Part shown: one piece after another, positions 18,664-26,239 of the stretch
How the letters are laid out: each line of letters begins with the position of its first letter
Numbering within the stretch: position 1 is the first letter of the stretch
DNA from: Paenibacillus sp. 481
Lineage (GTDB): Bacteria; Bacillota; Bacilli; Paenibacillales; Paenibacillaceae
Length of the DNA stretch: 64,000 nucleotides
Reading direction: 5' to 3'
Assembly: GCF_021223605.1 (NCBI RefSeq)
Contig: NZ_CP075175.1
Location: 4,543,501-4,607,500, forward strand
Notes under the pieces: model-generated
Seen by the model: only the letters and a program-made list of their open reading frames with translations
Told to the model about the DNA's origin: nothing
Databases searched by the model: none
Made by a program: the position numbers and the translations under genes

Positions 18664-18844
18664 TAGTCGTACATGATGGTCGTATAACAGGGTACATGAC
18701 GTTTATCATTTTATTTTTTTGAACGTTGGGAGTATAATGGGTTTAGGTTCAAGTCTTAGTACCTGGTATTATAATAACGAATAGCACGTGTTTTAACCTA
18801 TTCACCCTTGATAGCGTGCATTCGAACCCAAAGGGGATGACTCC

Positions 18845-19882
18845 ATGACACCTGAAACGACAGTCCGATTGCGGACAACGCATGAACAACTCGGTTTAAC
18901 GAATGAGCAAGCTGTTGAGATGTACCGGATGATGCTGCTTGCACGTAAATATGATGAGCGCGCCTTATTATTGCAGCGGGCAGGCAAAATTAATTTTCAC
19001 GTCTCCGGCATTGGTCAAGAGTCTGCTCAAGTGGCTTCAGCTTTTGCCTTAAATCGAGATAACGATTATTTCTTGCCTTATTATCGAGATTATGCATTTG
19101 TAATATCGGTCGGGATGACCGTACGTGAACTCATGCTGGCACTATTCGGAAAGGAAAGTGATCCGAATAGCGGCGGGCGTCAAATGCCAGGTCATTTCGG
19201 ATGCAAAAGATTGCGAATTGTTACAGGCTCCAGTCCGGTGACGACACAAGTGCCGCATGCGGTAGGTATCGCATTAGCTTTGAAGATGCGAAAGCAGGCT
19301 GCGGTGTCATTCGTTACGTTTGGAGATGGATCAAGTAATCAAGGAGATTTCCACGAAGGTTGTAACTTTGCCGGTGTGCATAAACTCCCTGTCATTATCA
19401 TGTGTGAAAATAATAAATATGCGATTTCTGTTCCTTTAGCCAAGCAGACCGCTGGTCAAATTAGTGACCGTGCACTGGGCTATGGTTTCCCAGGATTTAA
19501 GGTGGACGGGTGCGATGTCCTTGAGATGTATCGAGCTGTAAAGGAAGCGCGTGACCGTGCGATTCGCGGCGAGGGGCCGACCTTAATAGAAGCCGATATG
19601 TATCGTATTTCGCCGCACTCGACTTCTGATAACGATTTGGCATATCGAACCAAAGAAGAAGTTGATGCAAATCGTGAGCGTGACGGTTTGCCTAAATATA
19701 AACAATATTTGATGGATTGTGGCCTATGGAGTGAAGAGGCTGATCAGGAGCTACATGAGCAGTTGAAGACGATTATTGATGAGGCGCAGGCATTTGCCGA
19801 ACAAGCTCCGTACCCAGCTCCGGAAAGTACGCTGAAGCATGTGTTTGCGGAGACGGAAGAGGGGGACGGATCATGGCGATAA
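18845..19882 (+). CDS. bkdAA: 2-oxoisovalerate dehydrogenase E1 alpha subunit
   Basis: 345 aa. Thiamine-diphosphate half of the E1 that decarboxylates 2-oxo acids from Val, Leu and Ile. GDGSSNQGDFHEG (TPP/Mg loop) with CENNKYAIS, and the phosphorylation-loop equivalent RISPHSTSD are present. RBS AAAGGGG. Upstream, a TATAAT at 18733-18738 with a poor -35 may give an internal promoter. Its last 10 nt overlap bkdAB, coupling the two E1 subunits. Confidence 0.95.
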   Translation: MTPETTVRLRTTHEQLGLTNEQAVEMYRMMLLARKYDERALLLQRAGKINFHVSGIGQESAQVASAFALNRDNDYFLPYYRDYAFVISVGMTVRELMLALFGKESDPNSGGRQMPGHFGCKRLRIVTGSSPVTTQVPHAVGIALALKMRKQAAVSFVTFGDGSSNQGDFHEGCNFAGVHKLPVIIMCENNKYAISVPLAKQTAGQISDRALGYGFPGFKVDGCDVLEMYRAVKEARDRAIRGEGPTLIEADMYRISPHSTSDNDLAYRTKEEVDANRERDGLPKYKQYLMDCGLWSEEADQELHEQLKTIIDEAQAFAEQAPYPAPESTLKHVFAETEEGDGSWR

Positions 19883-20856
19883 TGGAATACATTGATGCGA
19901 TTCGTTTAGCGATGAAGGAAGAAATGGAGCGCGACGAGGAAGTGTTTGTCCTAGGCGAAGATGTCGGTGTTAAAGGCGGCGTATTTTCCACGACGAAAGG
20001 TTTGTATGAGCAGTTTGGTGAACAGCGTGTGCTGGATACGCCGTTGGCGGAATCGGCGATTGCGGGTGTAGCAATTGGTGCGGCTATGATAGGTATGAAG
20101 CCGATTGCGGAAATGCAATACTCGGACTTTATGTTTCCAGCTGCGAACCAAATCTTGAGTGAAGCTGCTAAAATTCGTTATCGTTCGAATAACGATTGGT
20201 CGTGTCCGATCGTGATCCGCGCCCCAATTGGGGGCGGAGTGTTTGGGGGCTTGTATCATTCTCAATGTCCAGAGTCGGTATTCTTCGGTACTCCTGGTCT
20301 TAAAATAGTCGCTCCATACACGGCCTATGACGCCAAAGGACTGCTCAAGGCAGCTATCCGCGACCCCGATCCGGTCCTATTTTTCGAAAATAAAAAATGT
20401 TATCGAATGGTAAAAGGCGAAGTTCCGGAACATGACTACATTGTTCCGATCGGAAAGGCAAATGTACTCCGTGAAGGTACGGATATTACTGTAATCGGCT
20501 ACAGCCTGGCACTTCACTTTGCTTTACAGGCAGCAGAGGAACTAGAACGAGACGGGATAAGTGTGCATGTGCTAGATTTGCGTACGATCCAGCCTTTGGA
20601 TAAGGAAGGTATTTTGGAAGCTGTAGCGAAGACGGGCAAAGTACTCATTATCCACGAAGACAACAAAACAGGTGGTATCGGTGCCGAAGTGTCAGCTATC
20701 ATTGCGGAGGAACTGCTGTTCGAACTGGATGCACCTATTATGCGATTGTGTGGCCCGGATGTACCGGCTATGCCGTTTAGCCCGCCTTTGGAAAAGTTCT
20801 TTATGTTGAGTAAAGACAAAGCGAAGGAAGCGATGCGTCAACTGGCACAATTTTAA
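19873..20856 (+). CDS. bkdAB: 2-oxoisovalerate dehydrogenase E1 beta subunit
   Basis: 327 aa. Transketolase pyrimidine-binding domain (LGEDVGVKGGVF near 24-35, DTPLAESAIAGVAIGAA near 56-72, RAPIGGGVFGG near 116) and a transketolase C-terminal domain with VIHEDNKTGGIGAEV. Forms the alpha2-beta2 E1 heterotetramer with BkdAA. The start lies inside bkdAA. Confidence 0.96.
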   Translation: MAIMEYIDAIRLAMKEEMERDEEVFVLGEDVGVKGGVFSTTKGLYEQFGEQRVLDTPLAESAIAGVAIGAAMIGMKPIAEMQYSDFMFPAANQILSEAAKIRYRSNNDWSCPIVIRAPIGGGVFGGLYHSQCPESVFFGTPGLKIVAPYTAYDAKGLLKAAIRDPDPVLFFENKKCYRMVKGEVPEHDYIVPIGKANVLREGTDITVIGYSLALHFALQAAEELERDGISVHVLDLRTIQPLDKEGILEAVAKTGKVLIIHEDNKTGGIGAEVSAIIAEELLFELDAPIMRLCGPDVPAMPFSPPLEKFFMLSKDKAKEAMRQLAQF

Positions 20857-20952
20857 AGCGAACATCATTGTGCTAGTGACCGTATGCAGTTGGCGAGCAG
20901 GTAAACGGAGTCAGTGAGGCTGCTTGACCGTACAGAACAGGAGTGAAGCAGG

Positions 20953-22335
20953 ATGTCTACACATACAAATTGGAAAGACGTCACGATGCCACAATTGGCG
21001 GAGTCACTCGTTAACGCGACGATTGGCAAATGGTTAAAACGCCCAGGTGAGTCGTTTGATGCATATGAGCCGATTTGTGAAGTGATAACCGATAAAGTTA
21101 TAGCAGAACTGCCATCCACAGAGGCTGGCGTCATGCGTGATATTTTGGCGCAGGAGGGCGAAACCGTTGATGTTGGCGGTATTATTTGCCGCATTGAACC
21201 TGTTCAAGCGGTGAGCAGTAGCGCTGATAGTCGGGTAGCTCAAAGTCATATAGCTTCAACAAACGTAACGGCGTCAAACGTTCCGCATGATCAGTCGGGC
21301 AATTCCGCACGATCGATCGGGACACTCGACACGCAACATGCAGGACAACAGCCTATGGCCAATCGTTACTCTCCTGCCGTGTTGCGCTTGTCTAACGAGC
21401 ACGGAATCGACCTGCTTAACGTTCAGGGGAGCGGTATTGGCGGGCGCATTACTCGCAAGGACGTTCTTACGTACATGGAACAAAGCGCTGCGGAGCATGT
21501 TGCAGCTAAGCAGGTGCAACAACCCTCGGCCTCAAGCGATACTGCGTATCATGTGCCTGTGCGCAATTCAGGCTTGCATCTTGCTGAATCGTCACGCATC
21601 CCGAACATAGTCGTAGAAGGCCAAACGGAGCTGGGTCATGGCGAGACATTCGTTGATATAACGCCAATTCGGCAAACGATTGCGAGTCGAATGCGACAAA
21701 GTGTCACCGAAATCCCGCATGCATGGACGATGATTGAAGTGGACGTTACGAATCTGGTGTTGCTGCGCAGCAAGCTGAAAGATGAGTTTATGCGTAAGGA
21801 AGGCATCAACTTGACCTATTTAGCCTTTGTACTGAAAGCGATTGTCAACGCGATTAAAGATTACCCGATTATGAACTCGGTCTGGGCTGTGGACAAAATT
21901 ATTGTGAAGCGGGATATTAACTTATCGTTAGCCGTGGGCACGGAAGATTCCGTGATGACACCGGTTATTAAGCACGCTGATCAAAAAAACATTGCTGGAC
22001 TAGCAAGGGAAATTGAAGAATTGGCCACGAAGACACGCGAAGGTCGCTTAACTTTACAAGATATGCAGGGTGGCACGTTTACGGTTAATAATACAGGTTC
22101 TTTTGGGTCTATCGCTTCTTATCCGATTATTAATTACCCCCAAGCTGCTATCATAACGTTCGAATCGATCGTCAAACGGCCTGTCGTTATTAACGACATG
22201 TTGGCCGTGCGCTCGATGGCCAATATGTGCTTGTCGCTTGACCATCGCATTTTGGATGGCGTCATATGCGGTCGCTTTTTGCAGCGTGTCAAAGAAAATT
22301 TAGAGAGCTATTCACTTGATACGAAATTATATTAA
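20953..22335 (+). CDS. bkdB: Branched-chain 2-oxo acid dehydrogenase E2 (dihydrolipoyl acyltransferase)
   Basis: 460 aa. One lipoyl domain (about 8-82) with lipoylated Lys48 in EVITDKVIAELPS; a flexible Ser/Ala/Gln linker; the peripheral subunit-binding domain (about 136-172, SPAVLRLSNEHGIDL and GSGIGGRITRKDV); a second linker; and the catalytic acyltransferase domain (about 230-460) ending with the active-site motif SLDHRILDG. It passes branched acyl groups to CoA, giving the primers for iso/anteiso fatty acids typical of this group. Placed 96 bp after bkdAB and followed closely by lipB, which supplies its cofactor. Confidence 0.95.
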   Translation: MSTHTNWKDVTMPQLAESLVNATIGKWLKRPGESFDAYEPICEVITDKVIAELPSTEAGVMRDILAQEGETVDVGGIICRIEPVQAVSSSADSRVAQSHIASTNVTASNVPHDQSGNSARSIGTLDTQHAGQQPMANRYSPAVLRLSNEHGIDLLNVQGSGIGGRITRKDVLTYMEQSAAEHVAAKQVQQPSASSDTAYHVPVRNSGLHLAESSRIPNIVVEGQTELGHGETFVDITPIRQTIASRMRQSVTEIPHAWTMIEVDVTNLVLLRSKLKDEFMRKEGINLTYLAFVLKAIVNAIKDYPIMNSVWAVDKIIVKRDINLSLAVGTEDSVMTPVIKHADQKNIAGLAREIEELATKTREGRLTLQDMQGGTFTVNNTGSFGSIASYPIINYPQAAIITFESIVKRPVVINDMLAVRSMANMCLSLDHRILDGVICGRFLQRVKENLESYSLDTKLY

Positions 22336-22398
22336 TTCCATCTCAATTATAGTAAAATATAACGATAGACTTATGAATTGGACAGAAGAAAGTGTGAG

Positions 22399-23091
22399 AT
22401 GATGATTCGTAACAGAGTGTTAAAGGTTCATACTTTTGAGAGCTTAGATTATGGACAAGCATGGGACATGCAAAAAAATGCGGTACGAGCTATCGACAAA
22501 GAGGGCGAGCAGGACACCATTTTTCTGCTTGAACATCCGCCTACGTACACGATTGGCTCCCAACGCAATCCCGAGCACTTGCTGCTAAGTGCTGATCAAC
22601 TGCGCGAGCGAGGCATTGCTGTATATGAGATTGACCGCGGCGGTGACATTACGTATCATGGCCCAGGACAATTGGTCGGTTATCCGATCTTATTACTGGA
22701 AGGAACTCGTATTGACTTACACGGCTATTTGCGCGCATTGGAAGAAGCGATTATCCGTCTGTTAGCGTCCTATGGTATCGAGGGCAGTCGCAAACCCGAA
22801 TACACAGGAGTCTGGATAGGTAATCGTAAAATTGCCGCGATCGGCGTAAAGTTCAATAAGTGCAGAGGTCGTCGGGGCTTCGTTACAAGTCATGGATTTT
22901 CTCTGAATGTAAAAAATGGCATCCAAGACGAAGGGTTTACGGGTATTGTTCCATGCGGTATTCGCGATTACGGCGTTACGTCGCTTGAGGAATGTACAGG
23001 TGAGACCTTCACGGTTGCACAAGTCGGGCAGCTTCTGCTCCCGTACTTATTGGAAGTGTTTGAATATGACGGCGCAGTACATGTTCAATAA
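22399..23091 (+). CDS. lipB: Octanoyl-[ACP]:protein N-octanoyltransferase LipB
   Basis: 230 aa from the ATG at 22399 (second ATG at 22402; weak upstream AGAAAG site). LipB moves octanoyl from acyl carrier protein to the lipoyl-domain lysine. Family motifs: EHPPTYTIGSQR, the block GGDITYHGPGQLVGYPI, the lysine segment RKIAAIGVK, TSHGFSLNV and the catalytic Cys in VPCGIRDYGVTSL. This is the LipB type rather than the LipM/LipL pair of B. subtilis. Its place 63 bp behind bkdB suggests supply for the BkdB lipoyl domain. Confidence 0.94.
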   Translation: MMIRNRVLKVHTFESLDYGQAWDMQKNAVRAIDKEGEQDTIFLLEHPPTYTIGSQRNPEHLLLSADQLRERGIAVYEIDRGGDITYHGPGQLVGYPILLLEGTRIDLHGYLRALEEAIIRLLASYGIEGSRKPEYTGVWIGNRKIAAIGVKFNKCRGRRGFVTSHGFSLNVKNGIQDEGFTGIVPCGIRDYGVTSLEECTGETFTVAQVGQLLLPYLLEVFEYDGAVHVQ

Positions 23092-23110
23092 CCAATTAAT
23101 AACAGCTATT

Positions 23111-23142
23111 AGACAAGCCATGCCGCTCGGCATGGCTTGTCT
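23111..23142. terminator. Perfect 14-bp hairpin after lipB
   Basis: AGACAAGCCATGCC at 23111-23124 pairs with GGCATGGCTTGTCT at 23129-23142 around a GCTC loop. No T-run follows (CTTGATG), so it may be a weak terminator, an RNA-stabilising hairpin, or serve both lipB and the convergent micro-ORF. Confidence 0.55.
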
Positions 23143-23193
23143 CTTGATGTAAAGATTGTTAAGATAGGAATTAGGTTAGTGCTTTTTAGCGAC

Positions 23194-23298
23194 TTATTGA
23201 CCGTAGAACAACGGCTCAAGAAGAAGTAGTAACGTCGAACCGATCATTGCAGCTAGCATCACGTATACGACTATTTTAAACCAACGGTTGGATTGCAT
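23194..23298 (-). CDS. prli42: Prli42-like single-pass micro-protein
   Basis: 34 codons plus TAA on the minus strand; the protein begins MQSNRWFKIVVYVMLAAM and ends LLEPLFYGQ. AAAGGAG stands about 9 nt before the ATG. Short basic N-terminus, one transmembrane helix (about 8-26) and a short C-terminus match the Prli42 family, tiny membrane proteins that tether the stressosome in Listeria. The family name is by pattern and length only. It is divergent from the PepT-like gene. Confidence 0.7.
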   Translation of the reverse strand: MQSNRWFKIVVYVMLAAMIGSTLLLLLEPLFYGQ

Positions 23299-23397
23299 GA
23301 TCACAAAAGCTCCTTTCTTAGGCATTTCTATTAACAATTGAAATACGGAAATACACTACTATCTATTCTAACGAATCTTTTGTCTGGAGGAAAGAGT

Positions 23398-24531
23398 ATG
23401 GTACAACCACAACGACTTGTTCAACATTTTGTTGATTTGGTGCAAGTAGACAGCGTAACGAAGCATGAACGTGAAATTGGCGATGTATTAAAGCAACAAT
23501 TTTCCGATTTAGGCTTAGAGGTTGTTGAAGATAACACAGCTGCAGTTACAGGACACGCTGCAGGAAACCTGATCGTGACATGGCCAGCAACGGCGGGTGC
23601 GGAGAACGCGAAGCGTCTGTTCTTTACTTCCCATATGGATACGGTAACACCAGGTCTAGGTATAAATCCACAAATCGACGATGATGGATACATAACGAGC
23701 GACGGCACGACTATTCTTGGAGCGGATGACAAAGCAGGCCTCGCAGCTATGTTTGAAGCTATTCGTGTGATTCAAGAATCAGGCGAAGCGCACGGACAAA
23801 TTCAGTTTATCATTACAGCAGGTGAAGAATCCGGACTTGTAGGTGCACGCGCGATGGATTCGAGCTATTTGCAAGCGGATCTTGGCTATGCCCTTGACTC
23901 GAACGGTGAGGTAGGTGCAATTGCAGTCGCAGCGCCTACACAAGCTAAAATCTCTATGAAAATTTATGGAAAATCCGCTCACGCAGGCGTAAATCCAGAA
24001 GACGGTATTAGTGCCATTCAAGTAGCAAGTAAAGCGATCGCACGCATGTCTCTTGGACGTATTGACCATGAAACGACAGCTAATATCGGTCGTTTTGAAG
24101 GTGGCGGTGCGACGAACATCGTATGCGATTTCGTTAAACTTGACGCTGAAGCACGCAGTATTGTACAAGATAAAGTTACGAATCAAGTCGCGGCCATGAA
24201 GGAAGCATTGGAATCTGCTGCACAGGAGCACGGTGCTCGTGCAGAGTTTGAGAGCGAAATCGTGTATCCGGCATTCAACTTCACGGAAAAGGATGAAGTT
24301 GTACAACTTGCAGCGCGTGCCATTGAGGATATTGGCGCGAACGTAAGCTTATTCCATTCCGGTGGTGGAAGTGACGCTAACGTCTTTAACGGCATGGGTG
24401 TGCCAACCGTAAACCTTGCGGTTGGTTACGAGCATATTCATACGACTAAAGAACGGATCCTCATTTCGGATCTGGTCAAAACGACTGAACTGGTCATTGC
24501 GATTGTTCGCCAAGCCGTAAAGTCAGCTTAA
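23398..24531 (+). CDS. M20-family peptidase, PepT-like (YqjE type)
   Basis: 377 aa from ATG 23398, with TGGAGGAAAG in front; 20 codons upstream in frame have no ribosome site. Zinc-dependent exopeptidase of the PepT/M20 group. Metal ligands are seen in FFTSHMDTVTPG (His and Asp), GADDKAGLA, TAGEESGLVGA (the Glu pair) and the final His in GYEHIHTTKER; the dimerisation domain starts near KISMKIYGKSAHAG. It resembles B. subtilis YqjE, annotated as a tripeptidase T-like enzyme; the peptide substrate is unproven. Cytosolic. Confidence 0.88.
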   Translation: MVQPQRLVQHFVDLVQVDSVTKHEREIGDVLKQQFSDLGLEVVEDNTAAVTGHAAGNLIVTWPATAGAENAKRLFFTSHMDTVTPGLGINPQIDDDGYITSDGTTILGADDKAGLAAMFEAIRVIQESGEAHGQIQFIITAGEESGLVGARAMDSSYLQADLGYALDSNGEVGAIAVAAPTQAKISMKIYGKSAHAGVNPEDGISAIQVASKAIARMSLGRIDHETTANIGRFEGGGATNIVCDFVKLDAEARSIVQDKVTNQVAAMKEALESAAQEHGARAEFESEIVYPAFNFTEKDEVVQLAARAIEDIGANVSLFHSGGGSDANVFNGMGVPTVNLAVGYEHIHTTKERILISDLVKTTELVIAIVRQAVKSA

Positions 24532-24563
24532 TTTATCGATTTGAGCAAGTTAGCAATTAAAAT

Positions 24564-24606
24564 AGGCTTGAACCTGATGCACTTGGATGTGCCATGGTTC
24601 AAGCCT
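24564..24606. terminator. Terminator between the peptidase gene and tetR
   Basis: 11-bp perfect inverted repeat (AGGCTTGAACC 24564-24574, GGTTCAAGCCT 24596-24606) followed by TCTTTATTTTT on the plus strand. It lies between convergent genes. Confidence 0.75.
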
Positions 24607-24634
24607 TCTTTATTTTTAAGGTCATTGCGATTGC

Positions 24635-25240
24635 TTATGAACGCCTAGACACGCCGCCTAGAAACAAACGTATCGCATCCCGATGCATGGAGATGATTTC
24701 TGCTTCAGATTGCTCTTCTTCTAAAGAGAGTACGCCCAGGCCAGCTAATAAATTGTATAAATACAACGTAAGCCTGTCCACATCAAACGTCGTGCTGAAC
24801 TCACCAGATTGTATGCCTTGTGTTAGAACTTCTTTCAACACGGGAAAATGTTTACGTGTTAACATCAACAGCGTTTCTAGATGCTCGGGGTTAGAGGCGT
24901 TAGAAAGTGAAAATTCTTCAGCAGCTTTCAGGAGCGGGTCATTAAAGTCGCGTGCAAAATGTTCGGCGAGTGCATACATCTTATCAGTCGCGCTCATGCC
25001 GGCAACAAGGGAGTCATACCAAGCTTGAATCCATTGTTCTAAATGTAAGTCTAGAACATACATAAACAGCAGCTCTTTACTTTTGAAATGATAGTAAATA
25101 CTTCCTTTGCTCATGCCGGACTGTTCCCGTATTTGCTCCATGGAAGTAGCTTGATAGCCGTGCTGAATAAATAGTCGTTCAGCGGTCGCCGCGATTAGTT
25201 GTTTGGTCTGTTCTGCCTCTTCTGCTGTGCGTCGGGCCAT
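24635..25240 (-). CDS. TetR/AcrR-family transcriptional regulator
   Basis: 201 aa from the ATG at 25240, which is preceded by GGAGGAGT; a longer reading frame upstream has no ribosome site. Residues about 8-54 form the TetR helix-turn-helix: TKQLIAATAERLF, then TSMEQIREQSGMSKGSIYYHFKSKELL. The C-terminal ligand domain is all-helical and not assignable. A dyad operator lies between its promoter and start, so it probably represses itself. No neighbouring efflux or catabolic gene shows the target. Confidence 0.9.
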   Translation of the reverse strand: MARRTAEEAEQTKQLIAATAERLFIQHGYQATSMEQIREQSGMSKGSIYYHFKSKELLFMYVLDLHLEQWIQAWYDSLVAGMSATDKMYALAEHFARDFNDPLLKAAEEFSLSNASNPEHLETLLMLTRKHFPVLKEVLTQGIQSGEFSTTFDVDRLTLYLYNLLAGLGVLSLEEEQSEAEIISMHRDAIRLFLGGVSRRS

Positions 25241-25313
25241 CTTGTTTACTCCTCCTAGCAAGGTGTCGTTCTTGGTTGATGACAAGCTGACTAAGTTGCT
25301 TCTCTGACACCTT

Positions 25314-25376
25314 TATTCGAACGAACGGTCAAATAAAATCGTTTTCATTATATATACAACAAATGCGTAAAGTCAA
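25314..25376 (-). promoter_or_regulatory. tetR promoter with dyad operator
   Basis: On the minus strand TTGACT (25376-25371) and TATAAT (25352-25347) with an 18-nt spacer. A 22-bp dyad at 25314-25335 (16 of 22 bases symmetric, half sites TATTnGAnCG / CGnTCnAATA) lies just past the -10, where a TetR dimer would block transcription. The -35 overlaps the stop codon of the mciZ-like gene. Confidence 0.75.
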
Positions 25377-25534
25377 TTGGTTCTGTTGCGGTTATGGATT
25401 CGCTTCTGTTTGTGCAGTGTTGTTGCCAGTGGCGCTTGTGCGCCGTCACGCATCATAAGTCTACGTAATGTTGCTTGGATCTCATAACCTTTTCCAACGA
25501 GCAGCATATCTTGTTCAGACCACAATTGTTTCAT
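25373..25534 (-). CDS. mciZ: MciZ-like inhibitor of Z-ring formation
   Basis: 53 aa on the minus strand from ATG 25534 (GAGTGAGGG in front); a TTG at 25573 would extend it by 13 residues. The segment MLLVGKGYEIQATLRRL (residues about 10-26) closely resembles VVLVGKAWEIRAKLKEY of B. subtilis MciZ, the 40-residue mother-cell peptide that caps FtsZ filaments and blocks division during sporulation. The present protein has a longer basic C-terminus (KQKRIHNRNRTN). It lies divergent from nudF. A sigma-E-like pair (ATA, 16 nt, CATAGTTA) may be read upstream, but weakly. Confidence 0.7.
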   Translation of the reverse strand: MKQLWSEQDMLLVGKGYEIQATLRRLMMRDGAQAPLATTLHKQKRIHNRNRTN

Positions 25535-25580
25535 ATCGGCACCCTCACTCTTCAACTTTTTCGAAACGGACAAGCCATTC

Positions 25581-25589
25581 TGTTATAAT
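25581..25589 (+). promoter_or_regulatory. Extended -10 promoter of nudF
   Basis: TGT followed by TATAAT at 25584-25589, an extended -10 element 44 nt before the nudF ATG; no good -35 is seen. Confidence 0.5.
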
Positions 25590-25632
25590 AACTATGTTCT
25601 GCATTATGAAGTTATGCGCCGAGGAGAGTGAA

Positions 25633-26217
25633 ATGATGAACACATCTAATAATGAACGAGTTGGGCAACATTTATTTGAAGAAGTAACAACTGAAACGAA
25701 GTCCATCTATAACGGGAAAATTATTTCCTTGCAGCTGGACACTGTAACTTTGCCGAATGGATCGACAGCAACACGCGAAATTGTCCGTCACCCAGGTGCG
25801 GTAGCTGTGTTAGCGATAGTTAACAATAAAATGATCGTGGTCGAACAGTATCGAAAAGCGCTCGGGAAATCTCAAGTCGAAATTCCGGCGGGTAAGCTAG
25901 ATCCGAATGAACAGCCAGAGCATGCAGCATTGCGTGAATTAGAAGAAGAAACGGGGCTGAAAGCGAGTCATTTGACTCGAATTGGTTCATTCTATACATC
26001 ACCAGGCTTTGCAGATGAAATTATTCACCTGTACGCGGCTGAAGATTTAGAACAGGGTGAAATGAACACCGATGAGGACGAGTTTCTCGAAGTGAGCGCC
26101 TTGACGATTGAGGAAGCCTATGAAGCTATGCGCCAAGGGAGAATTAGTGACGCGAAGACGATTAGTGCCCTATATGCTTGGCATTTGCGTCAGCTAACAG
26201 GATCTTGGCCGGTATAA
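25633..26217 (+). CDS. nudF: ADP-ribose pyrophosphatase, Nudix family
   Basis: 194 aa from ATG 25633 (GAGGAGAGTG in front); the reading frame is open further upstream but without a start signal. The Nudix box runs from Gly87 to Gly108 (GKLDPNEQPEHAALRELEEETG), and the EIPAG just before it, together with the QYRKALG motif, fits the ADP-ribose class. It hydrolyses ADP-ribose to AMP and ribose-5-phosphate. Followed by the EndoQ homolog after 22 bp, probably one operon. Confidence 0.92.
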   Translation: MMNTSNNERVGQHLFEEVTTETKSIYNGKIISLQLDTVTLPNGSTATREIVRHPGAVAVLAIVNNKMIVVEQYRKALGKSQVEIPAGKLDPNEQPEHAALRELEEETGLKASHLTRIGSFYTSPGFADEIIHLYAAEDLEQGEMNTDEDEFLEVSALTIEEAYEAMRQGRISDAKTISALYAWHLRQLTGSWPV

Positions 26218-26239
26218 GACACGTTTAGAGTGAGGTACT

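Noticed and set aside
18719..18738. TTGAAC and TATAAT pair before bkdAA as a sigma-A promoter
   Set aside because: Spacer is only 8 nt; with a proper spacer the -35 would be a poor T-rich sequence, so a separate promoter is not established.
24594..25028. 144-codon plus-strand frame opposite tetR
   Set aside because: Antisense to a convincing TetR gene, without a ribosome site; its start overlaps the T-run of the terminator.
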